The position numbers and the translations under genes are program-made. Below are positions 54,240 through 63,922 of a DNA stretch of 64,000 nucleotides, one piece after another; positions within the stretch are counted from its first letter, which is position 1; the number at the start of each line of letters is the position of its first letter. This DNA comes from Rivularia sp. MS3. Lineage in GTDB: Bacteria > Cyanobacteriota > Cyanobacteriia > Cyanobacteriales > Nostocaceae. The stretch is taken from NCBI GenBank assembly GCA_019192545.1, contig JAHCMI010000023.1:1-64000 (forward strand), written 5' to 3'. A model generated the notes under the pieces. It was given only the letters and a program-made list of their open reading frames with translations, searched no databases and was not told the DNA's origin.

Positions 54240-56069
54240 TCACTGATTCTCGTAAACCACAACGCTATAGGGATTAATCATCAATTCGGGGTTATTTGCT
54301 CCATCAAGTTTTTCGGGTAACTCAGAACCCTTTCCTCCCCAAGTTTCTGCGCTTGAATCAAGTACTTTTTTCCAAGTTCCGTTGTTGTTATCTGTAATCT
54401 TAGCAGCTTCCGAGCCAAAGTTAAGCCAGCAAAGAATTTGGCTATCTTGATGATGTCTTTGGATGCACAATACTTTGTCTGGTTGTAGTACTTTTGCTTC
54501 TAATTGATTTCTATCTAAGTTCCGCAATGCTGGAATATTTTTCCGCATTTGCAATAATTTCTGATGAAACAACCATAGCTTTTCATGCTCTCCGGTTTTA
54601 CGCTTGTCCCAATTTAACTGCGATTTTTTAAAGGTTTCTTCTGCTTGGGGATCTGGCGCTTCTTTGCCGTCTATTTCATGGAATGCTGCAAATTCGGCTT
54701 TTCTGCCTTTCCTGACTGCTTCGATTAAATCTGGATCTCCATGACTGACAAAATAAAGAAATGGCGCTTTTTCACCGTATTCTTCACCCATAAACAACAT
54801 AGGCACGTAAGGCGAGAGTAAAAGCGCTGCTGCTGTCAGCTTCAAAGATTCAAAGGATATTAAATTAGATAATCTATCCCCTAACATTCGATTTCCCACT
54901 TGATCGTGGTTTTGGGCACAGACTACAAACTGACTCGAAGCACAACCTGTAGGTTCTCCGCCATGATATCTTTTACGATGGGGAGAGTAATCCCAAGTAT
55001 AAACAAATCCCTGGCGGTAAATCTTTGCTAGCTGCTCTAAACTGCCAAAATCTTCGTAATATCCATTATTTTCCCCAGTTAATACCGTATGCAAAGCATG
55101 GTGGAAATCATCACTCCATTGAGCATCGATTCCGTATCCACCTACTTCCGGAGAACGAATAATTCTAGGATCGTTAAGATCGCTTTCAGCAATTAAATAA
55201 AATTGACGATTTTTTCTTTGTTCTAATTCAGCTACAGCTTCCGCCATTTCTGCCAAAATATGCTTTGCTCCAAAGTCATAAATAGCATGAACGGCATCTA
55301 AACGTAATCCATCTAAATGGTAATTTTCTAACCAGTACAAAACGTTTTGTACAAAATAATTGCGGACTCCATCGCTATAAGCACCATCAAAATTTATAGC
55401 GCTACCCCAAGGAGTCTTATAGTTATCTGTAAAGTAAGTTCCGAAACCCCAAAGGTAATTTCCTTCTGGCCCGAGGTGATTGTAAACTACATCTAAAACT
55501 ACCGAAATTCCTTGTTGATGACAAGCATCAACCAGTTTTTTCAAACCGTCAACACCACCGTAAGAATTTTGTACGGCGTATGGAAAAACACCATCATAGC
55601 CCCAGTTACGACTTCCAGGAAACTGAGCTACAGGCATGATTTCAATAGTATTTACGCCCAAATCTTTTAATTCCGATAATCGAGGAATCATCGATTCAAA
55701 CGTACCTTCTTCAGTAAACGTCCCTACATGTAACTCGTAGATAACCATTTCCGATAGAGGAACACCCTGCCATTGGTCATCATTCCACTTAAAGCTATGG
55801 TGGTCAATTATTTCCGTAGCACCGTGAACCCCATTTGGCTGGGAATGAGCGGCAGGATCTGCTGTATCCTTTTCACCATCTAGCTGATAATAATAGAGGC
55901 TACCCGGTTTTATATCTGCAATAGAACCATGCCAATAACCGCGTTCGTCTTTTTCCAAAGGTACAATTTTATCTGATGGTTCAACTACATGAACCGCAAC
56001 TTTGCCTACAAGAGGTGCCCACAAAGTAAAGTTGCAAGCATTATTTGAATATTGAGAACCGATATGCAT
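54240..56069 (-). CDS. treZ: Malto-oligosyltrehalose trehalohydrolase
   Basis: A 609-residue GH13 enzyme that cuts trehalose from maltooligosyl-trehalose. N-terminal CBM48-type domain (NACNFTLWAPLVGKVAVHV), then ELHVGTFTEEGTFES, IMPVAQFPGSRNWGYDG, VLDVVYNHLGPEG; catalytic LDGLRLDAVHAIYD (nucleophile), YLIAESDLNDPR (acid) and VCAQNHDQVGNR (stabiliser). Length as expected. C-terminal ENQ and stop come from the adjoining heptad array. Works with TreY to give free trehalose from glycogen-derived chains. Confidence 0.95.
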   Translation of the reverse strand: MHIGSQYSNNACNFTLWAPLVGKVAVHVVEPSDKIVPLEKDERGYWHGSIADIKPGSLYYYQLDGEKDTADPAAHSQPNGVHGATEIIDHHSFKWNDDQWQGVPLSEMVIYELHVGTFTEEGTFESMIPRLSELKDLGVNTIEIMPVAQFPGSRNWGYDGVFPYAVQNSYGGVDGLKKLVDACHQQGISVVLDVVYNHLGPEGNYLWGFGTYFTDNYKTPWGSAINFDGAYSDGVRNYFVQNVLYWLENYHLDGLRLDAVHAIYDFGAKHILAEMAEAVAELEQRKNRQFYLIAESDLNDPRIIRSPEVGGYGIDAQWSDDFHHALHTVLTGENNGYYEDFGSLEQLAKIYRQGFVYTWDYSPHRKRYHGGEPTGCASSQFVVCAQNHDQVGNRMLGDRLSNLISFESLKLTAAALLLSPYVPMLFMGEEYGEKAPFLYFVSHGDPDLIEAVRKGRKAEFAAFHEIDGKEAPDPQAEETFKKSQLNWDKRKTGEHEKLWLFHQKLLQMRKNIPALRNLDRNQLEAKVLQPDKVLCIQRHHQDSQILCWLNFGSEAAKITDNNNGTWKKVLDSSAETWGGKGSELPEKLDGANNPELMINPYSVVVYENQ

Positions 56070-56094
56070 TTTTTTTAATTGATAATTGGTAGAT

Positions 56095-56225
56095 GGGTAA
56101 AAGGTAGAAGGTTAAAGGTTAAAGGTTAAAGGTTAAAGGTTAAAGGTTAGAGGTTAGAGGTTAAAGCTTTAAAATTTTTAACTCCTAACTTCTAACTCCT
56201 AACTCCTAACTGTTCACTGTTCACT
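56095..56225. repeat. Heptad tandem repeats between glgX and treZ
   Basis: AGGTTAA units (56108-56165), then AACTCCT/AACTTCT (56178-56209) and TTCACTG/CTCATAG up to the glgX stop. Confidence 0.85.
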
Positions 56226-58377
56226 GCTCATAGTCGTATTCTTGGTTGAGTTGTCCCAGCCTCTGGAGTATAACTATAGAACGCGATTCGACAATGATTG
56301 GTTTATCTTCGATATAGCGTTTACCGCGTTGAACAAATCTAGGTTTGGTGGTGTCAACAATAGTTACCCATTCCCATTCCTGCAATTCTGGGGGAATGAT
56401 AAATTCCAACATTTCGTAGTGAGCGTTAAATAATATTAGGAAATTTTCGTCAATAATCCGCTCTCCCCGAGGACCAGGTGAAGCTATCCCTTCTCCATTC
56501 AGAAAAATTCCAATAGCTTTAGCAAAACCGCTATTCCATTGTTCTTCGGTCATTGTACCGCCATCGGGGTTAAACCAAGAAATATCGGTTACTTCAGTAC
56601 CGCGAATTGCTCTTCCTTGGAACCATTTACGTCTCTTAAATACTGGGTGTCGGCGACGAAAATCAATTAATTGCCGGGTAAAGTCGAGTAAATTCTCGTT
56701 TTCTTCCTGTAAATCCCAATCCAACCAGGAAATCTCGTTATCCTGACAATAAGGATTGTTATTTCCTCCTTGAGTTCTTCCCATTTCGTCACCCATAACT
56801 ATCATGGGTACACCTTGGGAAAGTAATAAAGTAACTAAAAAGTTTCGTCGCTGTTTTTTACGAAGTTTCTCAATTGCTAAGTCTTCTGTTTCTCCTTCTG
56901 CACCGCAATTCCACGAACGGTTATGACTTTCTCCATCGCGGTTACCTTCACCGTTAGCTTCGTTGTGCTTTTCGTTGTAGCTAACTAAGTCATTCAACGT
57001 AAAACCATCGTGGGCAGTAATAAAATTAATACTGGCGCTGGGGCTGCGTCCATTAAATTCGTAAAGGTCGGAACTACCCGTAAATCTGTAGGCAAATTCT
57101 GCTAAACGACTGTCTTCTCCACGCCAAAAGTCTCGTACTGTGTCGCGATATTTTCCATTCCACTCAGACCACAATAAGGGAAATTCACCTACTTGGTAGC
57201 CTCCTTCACCTACGTCCCAAGGTTCGGCAATTAATTTCACATCTGCTAGAACTGGGTCTTGGTGAATAATATCGAAGAAAGCTGCTAGTTTGTCTACTGC
57301 GTATAATTCTCTAGCTAACGCAGAAGCTAAGTCAAAACGGAAACCATCTACGTGACATTCCAAAACCCAGTATCGCAAACTATCCATAATCAGCTTGAGT
57401 ACTTGGGGATGACGCACGTTAAGGGAATTACCGCAACCAGTAAAATCCATATAGTAGCGTAAATCGCCATCTACTAAACGGTAGTAAGAGACATTGTCAA
57501 TACCGCGTAAAGATATAGTTGGCCCCATATGATTACCTTCACCCGTATGGTTGTAAACCACATCAAGGATGACTTCTATCCCGGCTTGATGTAGGCGCTT
57601 GACCATATGCTTAAATTCTTTAAGCTGTTGTCCCAAACTACCGCTAGCACTGTAACCGGAATAAGGAGCTAAATAAGAAATTGAATCATAGCCCCAATAG
57701 TTTTTTAAATTCTTACCGACTAAATGTCCGGGTTGCGATAAAAAATGGTGGATAGGCATTAATTCTACCGCAGTTACACCTAAAGACTGGAGGTGCGAAA
57801 TAGCGGCAGGGTGCGCTAGTCCGGCATAAGTTCCTCTTAATTTTGCCGGGATTTCTTCATGTAATTTAGTAAAACCTTTGACATGAGTTTCGTAGATTAC
57901 CGTTTCGTGCCAAGGAGTTTGTAAAAGTTCATCTCCTTCCCAATCAAAGCTTTTATCTACAACTACCGATTTAGGAATTAAATGAGCATCATTCAAATCC
58001 GAAAATCCCAAATCATCTTTAGGATCGTCCCAACGATACCCAAAAATTTCTTCACCGAAACCAATTTCTCCATCAATCGCGTAAGCGTAGGGATCGATCA
58101 ATAATTTATTCGGATTAAATCTGTGTCCTTCATGGGGAGCAAACGCACCGTGTACTCTAAACCCATAGCGCTGACCCGGCCCAATAGAAGGTACGTAGCC
58201 GTGCCAAGTAAAATTGCTAACTTCTCTTAAAGCTAAACGAGTTTCTCGTCCTTCTTTATCGAACAAGCACAACTCTACGGCTGTAGCATTTTCTGAGAAT
58301 AAAGCGAAATTAGTACCTTTGCCATCCCAGTTCGCACCTAAAGGATAAGGCTTACCAGGCCATAGTGAGAGGTACAT
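56221..58377 (-). CDS. glgX: Glycogen debranching enzyme, GlgX/TreX type
   Basis: A 718-residue GH13 isoamylase. CBM48 N-terminus (PYPLGANWDGKGTNFALFSENATAVELCLFD), WHGYVPSIGPGQRYGFRVHG, VILDVVYNHTGEGN; catalytic VDGFRFDLASAL, LIAEPWDVGEGGYQVG and INFITAHDGFTLND. It hydrolyses alpha-1,6 branches of glycogen to release the linear chains used by TreY. An AGGAG ribosome-binding site lies upstream of ATG 58377. Its C-terminal YEQ and stop lie at a heptad array. Same strand as treY/treZ, spacing 151 bases. Confidence 0.95.
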   Translation of the reverse strand: MYLSLWPGKPYPLGANWDGKGTNFALFSENATAVELCLFDKEGRETRLALREVSNFTWHGYVPSIGPGQRYGFRVHGAFAPHEGHRFNPNKLLIDPYAYAIDGEIGFGEEIFGYRWDDPKDDLGFSDLNDAHLIPKSVVVDKSFDWEGDELLQTPWHETVIYETHVKGFTKLHEEIPAKLRGTYAGLAHPAAISHLQSLGVTAVELMPIHHFLSQPGHLVGKNLKNYWGYDSISYLAPYSGYSASGSLGQQLKEFKHMVKRLHQAGIEVILDVVYNHTGEGNHMGPTISLRGIDNVSYYRLVDGDLRYYMDFTGCGNSLNVRHPQVLKLIMDSLRYWVLECHVDGFRFDLASALARELYAVDKLAAFFDIIHQDPVLADVKLIAEPWDVGEGGYQVGEFPLLWSEWNGKYRDTVRDFWRGEDSRLAEFAYRFTGSSDLYEFNGRSPSASINFITAHDGFTLNDLVSYNEKHNEANGEGNRDGESHNRSWNCGAEGETEDLAIEKLRKKQRRNFLVTLLLSQGVPMIVMGDEMGRTQGGNNNPYCQDNEISWLDWDLQEENENLLDFTRQLIDFRRRHPVFKRRKWFQGRAIRGTEVTDISWFNPDGGTMTEEQWNSGFAKAIGIFLNGEGIASPGPRGERIIDENFLILFNAHYEMLEFIIPPELQEWEWVTIVDTTKPRFVQRGKRYIEDKPIIVESRSIVILQRLGQLNQEYDYEQ

Positions 58378-58519
58378 ACTATGTTGCTCCTAATGAAAAT
58401 GAATACTTCTGCAATACTGCCAAATTTTCAATATTAAATAAATATTAAATCTTCTGTGGTTATTTTAAGCCAGTTTAAGGTCGTAATTATGTTTTATATC
58501 TATAGGAAGATGTGGAAAT

Positions 58520-58627
58520 TAGTAATTGGGAATGGGGAATAGGGAATAGAGTAATTAGAAACTCCTAACTCCTAACTCCCAACTCCCAACTTCTAACTCC
58601 TAACTCCTAACTCCTAACTATTAACTG
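58520..58627. repeat. GGGAATA and AACTCCT heptad repeats
   Basis: GGGAATG/GGGAATA units (~58527-58550), then about eight AACTCCT/AACTCCC/AACTTCT units to 58620, ending next to the stop of the fusion gene. Confidence 0.85.
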
Positions 58628-61600
58628 CTAAGCCGTTTCTAATAGTTCTAAAATACGATACAAAGGCACTTCTACCCAGTTGGGACGGTTTTTAAGTTCG
58701 TGTTCTAGCTCTATTATGACTTTTTCTAGTACGAATCCATCTAAGATTAGTTGTAGTTCTGATGGTTCGGATGGAATAAAAGATGCGCCTTTTGCTGCAT
58801 TTAGGTAAGATTGCAAGAAAGCAATACTAGACCAAGTGTAGAAGAATTGCGCCCATTGTTCCATTAACGGCTGGTCGTCTGGAAGAATAATGCCGCTTTC
58901 TTTTTCGTTGCGTAAACCGATGCGACTAGAATAATAGAAGGATTCTAACATTCCGGCGACATCGCGCAATGGCGATCGCTTCATGCGTCGTTCGCTTAAC
59001 GGACGGGTTTGGTCGCCTTCAAAGTCAATGATGATAAAGTCTTTACCGGTATATAGAACTTCGTTAAGGCATAAGTTCCCGTGGGTACGGGTTCGCATGG
59101 CGTTGACTTTCTGGTTGAGTATTGATTTTAATCGAGCTAATATCATTTCTCGATTGTTCAATACCACCTGTGCCACGGATTGTAAATCGCTTGGTAGCTG
59201 TATCAAATGCTTTTTGAGCAGCAGCAATACCTGTCCGGCTTGATTCCGCATATATTGGTAAATCGAGCGCTGGTAAAAAGAAGTAAATGCTTCTGGGGCA
59301 AAATTGGGGTCTTCTGCGTCAGATGCCAAAGCTAAATGCATTTCGGCTGTACGTTCGCCTAATAGTTGAGCATTCCGCAAATAGGAGCCAATCATTTCCT
59401 GAGCTATTTCGGGAATTTCGCTTTCTAAGGCTGCTGTTAATAAGGTAGGAGGTAGATCAATATCGGCAATAGCGTCTATTTGCGTTACCTGTACTTGCTC
59501 GAAAAAGTCCCGTAAGCTATCAAGGCTATAAACCCAACCATCTCTGATATCGGGAATATATTTTTGTACCATTCCCAAGGTCATAGTCTCAAAGCCTTTA
59601 CGGCTATAATTCAAGCTACCGGCGACAGGAGCAAAATTTTCAGGTCTTGGTAATCCTTTTGTTGCCGAACTGTGGGTAAGAAACTGACCCACTTCTAAAT
59701 CCGGGTTGATGCCCTCTCCTACTACTTTGCGGAACAACTTGCACATTAGGCGATCGCCGTATATTACGCAGGTGTTGTTATGTTCTCCACGTAACAAATG
59801 CGCTTCCAAGTTAGCTTTCAATCCGAAGTTAGAACCAGCACCAGCTAACTCGGTAAAATCTTTGCTAGATTCAGCAACTAGTTGACCTGCCATGCCTGTA
59901 TAGGTTTCTTTATTGGCGATCGCTTCGAGGGGGAAGTTAAGAAATTCTTTGTCTGCGAAAGCATCAAACAACACCCCTGTTTGTTTCTGGCTGCGTATTT
60001 CTATATTGGCTACAACTTCTTCGCGATAAGAACTAAAGCGTTCGTGACTGATACCTTCGGGTTCGTAAGCCAAGGGTAATACGTAGGTTTCGGGGTCGCC
60101 TTCGGTGTAGTCAAGCTGAATTAAAACAATTGCAGCTTCGAGGGAACGGAAAGAAATAGGAATAGCTTCAATTACGTGAGAAGACTGAATTACCCGCCTT
60201 TTACTGTCAAACCAGCTACAGGCACACATATAATCCGGCAACATTTCTTCTAATGCTGCCTTTGTTTCTGATTTGCTGAAAATATTTCGCCAATTGTCGC
60301 TGACAACGATTGTTGGTATTTGGTTATGAGGTCTTACAGCGCAGGTAATATTTGTCTGTACTTGCAGGGTAAACCAGTAAAACGCATGGGGCGCTAAACT
60401 CATGAAATAAGGTGAATCGTTAATCGCAGGGAATGTTGTCCTTCCGAAAATTTCCACCGGAATCATACCGTTAAATGCTGCTAAGTCCAACTCTACTGTC
60501 TGTACGAAGCGAGACAAGTTGGTAACAACCAGAATGTGTTCCCCGTTGTAAGTCCGAGTAAACGCCAAAACCTTGCGATTTTCTGGATACAGTAACTCAA
60601 AAGTACCCCTACCAAAAGCCTGAAAGCGTCCGCGAGTGGCTATCAAACGTTTCATCCACCACCATAGGGAATTGCGGTTTTCTCGCTGGGCTTCAACGTT
60701 GACTGCTTCAAAATGATATTCTGGGTCGATAATTACCGGAGCATAAAGCTTGTGGGGATTGCAACGACTAAAACCACCATTGCGATCTGCACTCCACTGC
60801 ATGGGAGTACGTACACCGTTCCTATCTCCCAAATAAATATTGTCCCCCATCGCGATTTCATCACCGTAGTAAAGCACTGGGGTTCCGGGTAAGGACATTA
60901 GCAATGCATTCATCACTTCTATGCGTCGCCGATTATTACCCATCAAAGGAGCCAAACGGCGGCGAATACCCAAATTCAATCTTGCTTGGTGATCTTGAGC
61001 GTAGACGCGGTACATATAGTCTCTGTCTTCATCGCTGACCATTTCCAAAGTCAATTCATCGTGATTCCGCAGGAATAAGGCCCACTGACAGTTACCTGGA
61101 ATCGGCGGCGTTTGCTGCAAAATATCGATAATTGGAAAACTATCTTCCATTTGCAACCCCATAAATAAACGGGGCATCAAAGGGAAATGGAAATTCATGT
61201 GACATTCATCCCCACCACTGTAATACTCTACAGCATCTTCGGGCCACTGGTTTGCTTCAGCCAGCATCATCCGATTGGGAAACTTTTCGTCCATGTGCTT
61301 GCGTATCTTCTTCAGAAAAGCATGGGTTTCCTCGAGGTTTTCACAGTTAGTTCCTTCGCGCTCGTATAGATAAGGCACGGCATCCAACCGCAACCCATCA
61401 ACGCCCATCTCCAACCAAAAATCCACCACATCAAATAGCGCTTCTTGCATTTGAGGGTTTTCAAAATTCAAATCCGGCTGGTGAGAATAAAAGCGGTGCC
61501 AGTAATAAGCTTTTGCAACGGGGTCCCAAGTCCAGTTAGAAGTTTCAAAATCCTTAAAGATAATTCTTGCTTCTTGATATTTCTCGGGAGTGTCGCTCCA

Positions 61601-62005
61601 AACATAAAAATCTCGTTCCGGACTACCGGGAGGAGCCTTGCGTGCCCGCTGGAACCAAGGATGCTGGTCGGAAGTATGATTAACAATTAACTCAATGATT
61701 ACCCGAATACCCCTTTGATGGGCGGCATTCAAGCAATTCTTGAAATCTTCCAAATTACCGTATATCGGATTAACGCTATGATAGTCAGCGATATCGTAGC
61801 CATCATCTCGCAAGGGAGAAGGGAAAAAAGGTAGCACCCAGATAGCCGTTACTCCCAAGTCTCGGAGATAATCTAACTTTTCAGTTAGCCCCCCAAAATC
61901 GCCTATACCATCACCATCACTATCGGCAAAAGCACGTACAGGTACCTCATAGATAACTGCATCCTTAAACCATAGCGGATCATCTTTCAACAATGGATTT
62001 TGCAT
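58628..62005 (-). CDS. treS: Trehalose synthase-maltokinase fusion
   Basis: A 1125-residue bifunctional-type protein. TreS domain ~1-555: YEVPVRAFADSDGDGIGD, GVDGLRLDAVPYLYE (nucleophile D208), MMLAEANQWPED and LFLRNHDELTLEMV, which interconverts maltose and trehalose. Maltokinase-like domain ~570-1125: CVIYGDRLMCKLFR (ATP-site region) and DFIIIDFEGDQTRPLSERR. The catalytic loop reads HGNLCLNE (975-982) where maltokinases have HGDxHLGQ, so kinase activity is doubtful. TreS-Mak fusions are common in bacteria and supply maltose-1-phosphate; no GlgE gene is in the window. Divergent from malQ (109-bp shared promoter region). Confidence 0.93.
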   Translation of the reverse strand: MQNPLLKDDPLWFKDAVIYEVPVRAFADSDGDGIGDFGGLTEKLDYLRDLGVTAIWVLPFFPSPLRDDGYDIADYHSVNPIYGNLEDFKNCLNAAHQRGIRVIIELIVNHTSDQHPWFQRARKAPPGSPERDFYVWSDTPEKYQEARIIFKDFETSNWTWDPVAKAYYWHRFYSHQPDLNFENPQMQEALFDVVDFWLEMGVDGLRLDAVPYLYEREGTNCENLEETHAFLKKIRKHMDEKFPNRMMLAEANQWPEDAVEYYSGGDECHMNFHFPLMPRLFMGLQMEDSFPIIDILQQTPPIPGNCQWALFLRNHDELTLEMVSDEDRDYMYRVYAQDHQARLNLGIRRRLAPLMGNNRRRIEVMNALLMSLPGTPVLYYGDEIAMGDNIYLGDRNGVRTPMQWSADRNGGFSRCNPHKLYAPVIIDPEYHFEAVNVEAQRENRNSLWWWMKRLIATRGRFQAFGRGTFELLYPENRKVLAFTRTYNGEHILVVTNLSRFVQTVELDLAAFNGMIPVEIFGRTTFPAINDSPYFMSLAPHAFYWFTLQVQTNITCAVRPHNQIPTIVVSDNWRNIFSKSETKAALEEMLPDYMCACSWFDSKRRVIQSSHVIEAIPISFRSLEAAIVLIQLDYTEGDPETYVLPLAYEPEGISHERFSSYREEVVANIEIRSQKQTGVLFDAFADKEFLNFPLEAIANKETYTGMAGQLVAESSKDFTELAGAGSNFGLKANLEAHLLRGEHNNTCVIYGDRLMCKLFRKVVGEGINPDLEVGQFLTHSSATKGLPRPENFAPVAGSLNYSRKGFETMTLGMVQKYIPDIRDGWVYSLDSLRDFFEQVQVTQIDAIADIDLPPTLLTAALESEIPEIAQEMIGSYLRNAQLLGERTAEMHLALASDAEDPNFAPEAFTSFYQRSIYQYMRNQAGQVLLLLKKHLIQLPSDLQSVAQVVLNNREMILARLKSILNQKVNAMRTRTHGNLCLNEVLYTGKDFIIIDFEGDQTRPLSERRMKRSPLRDVAGMLESFYYSSRIGLRNEKESGIILPDDQPLMEQWAQFFYTWSSIAFLQSYLNAAKGASFIPSEPSELQLILDGFVLEKVIIELEHELKNRPNWVEVPLYRILELLETA

Positions 62006-62114
62006 AATTTTTTAACTGCCCTTATTTCCCATAAGTTATCTTACTAATATATATTTCGAGCTACTGATGAAATATTGACAATTTGTTATTGTTTTAGTTT
62101 ATTGGGGTCATTTT

Positions 62115-63629
62115 ATGAGTTTTGAAAGAGCAAGTGGAGTTTTACTCCATCCTACTAGTTTGCCAAGTCAATTTGGCATTGGTGACTTAGGTGAATCGGC
62201 TTACAAGTTCGTTGATTTTCTTGTTTCAAGCGGTCAAAAGTTGTGGCAAATTCTACCTTTAGGTCCGACTGGTTACGAACATTCACCTTACACGATGAAT
62301 TTTAGCGCTTTCGCTGGAAATCCTTTAATGATTTCTCTAGAACAGTTGCTAGAAGAAGGTTTGCTAATGCCAGAAGAATTAGTTCCTTTAGAAAACACCG
62401 AATCCAATCTTCGGAGAGTTGACTTTGATGCAGTCATTCCTCACAAAACAAAAATTCTTTACTCAGCTTATCAACGTTTTGAGCAATCTTTAGCAAAAAA
62501 ACGATTACCAGAATTTGAAACGTTTTGCAAAGAACAAGCTTCTTGGTTAGATGATTATGTGCTTTTTATGGCACTACTAGAAGCTAACGATTACAAAGCT
62601 TGGAATTTTTGGGATAGTGCCGTAGCTCGTCGCGAAAAAGATGCATTAAAAGCTGAGGAAGAGAAACTAAAAGACAAGCTATCATACCATAAATTCTTAC
62701 AGTTTAAATTCTTTCAACAGTGGAAAAAAATACGCGATTACGCTAACAATAAAGACATCAAAATAGTTGGTGATATATCAATTTATGTTTGTCATAACAG
62801 CGCTGATGTTTGGGCAAATCCAGAGATATTTCAATTAAATTCAGAAACCCTAGAATCTGCCTACATCGCTGGAGTACCACCAGATTACTTTAGCGCCACC
62901 GGTCAGCTGTGGGGTAATCCCGTATACGACTGGGATAAACTAGAACAAACTGACTATGCTTGGTGGGTAGAACGTTTTCGGGCAACATTACAATATGTAG
63001 ACATAGTTCGTATCGACCACTTTCGAGGATTTGAAGCATATTGGCGAGTACCCGCAGGAGAGGAAACAGCCATCAACGGCGAATGGGTAAAAGGGCCGGA
63101 TGCCAAATTCTTTGAAGTTTTGAATTCTGCTCTAGGTAGTTTACCGGTAATGGCAGAAGATTTAGGAATTATTACCCCCGAAGTCGAAGAATTGCGAGAT
63201 AGATTTGATTTTCCCGGAATGCGTATTTTGCAATTTGCTTTTGGTGGAGAAGCCGACAATCCTTACTTGCCCCATAACTACATTCCCAACTGCGTCGTGT
63301 ATCCCGGTACCCACGACAACGACACCAGTATTGGGTGGTGGAATCAAACAGGAGAAGCAGAAAAGCAGCACGTAGCCAAATATCTAGGATATTCTTCACC
63401 CGAGGAAATCAAAGAAATTAACTGGGAATTTATCCGTATGGCTTTATCTTCAGTCGGTGACTTGGCCATTCTCTCAGTCCAAGATTTCCTAGATTTAGGC
63501 AATGAAGGTAGAATGAACGACCCCAGTGTTAGTGCCGGAAACTGGCGCTGGCGTTACGAAAGCAACGAACAGCTTACCCCACAAATAAGTCAGCGATTGC
63601 TAGAAATGACCCGACTTTATAACAGGTAA
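62115..63629 (+). CDS. malQ: 4-alpha-glucanotransferase (amylomaltase)
   Basis: A 504-residue GH77 enzyme that moves alpha-1,4-glucan segments between malto-oligosaccharides. ASGVLLHPTSLPSQFGIGDLG at the N-terminus, LPLGPTGYEHSPY, SGQLWGNPVYDW, catalytic VRIDHFRGFEAYW (nucleophile), PVMAEDLGIITPEVE (acid) and YPGTHDNDTSIGWW (stabiliser). Full length. It would rebuild longer chains from the maltose and short oligosaccharides left by TreX/TreY/TreZ. Divergent from treS. Confidence 0.95.
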   Translation: MSFERASGVLLHPTSLPSQFGIGDLGESAYKFVDFLVSSGQKLWQILPLGPTGYEHSPYTMNFSAFAGNPLMISLEQLLEEGLLMPEELVPLENTESNLRRVDFDAVIPHKTKILYSAYQRFEQSLAKKRLPEFETFCKEQASWLDDYVLFMALLEANDYKAWNFWDSAVARREKDALKAEEEKLKDKLSYHKFLQFKFFQQWKKIRDYANNKDIKIVGDISIYVCHNSADVWANPEIFQLNSETLESAYIAGVPPDYFSATGQLWGNPVYDWDKLEQTDYAWWVERFRATLQYVDIVRIDHFRGFEAYWRVPAGEETAINGEWVKGPDAKFFEVLNSALGSLPVMAEDLGIITPEVEELRDRFDFPGMRILQFAFGGEADNPYLPHNYIPNCVVYPGTHDNDTSIGWWNQTGEAEKQHVAKYLGYSSPEEIKEINWEFIRMALSSVGDLAILSVQDFLDLGNEGRMNDPSVSAGNWRWRYESNEQLTPQISQRLLEMTRLYNR

Positions 63630-63639
63630 GAATAGGGGT

Positions 63640-63800
63640 AATGGGCATAAGGCATGGGGCATAGGTTAATAAGTAAGGAGTTGGGAGTAGTAATGAGTAA
63701 TGAGTAACCACAACTGAGTTAAAAATTACAAATTATCAATTACCCATTACCAAATCCCCTATGCCCAATCCCCCATTCCCCATTCCCTATTCCCTATTTT
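63640..63800. repeat. Heptad-like repeats
   Basis: GGGCATA, GAGTAAT, ATTACCA, CCCCATT and CCCTATT units in short runs downstream of malQ; no hairpin terminator stands out. Confidence 0.7.
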
Positions 63801-63922
63801 CAATTCTCATCAAACTATAGACTGATACGGAATAGATAAAATTAGGTCGTAAGCAGGAAGAAAAGTCATAAGTATTTTTTTTACACTCTAGTTTAGATGT
63901 AAAACAATTAGAAATAACTTCT

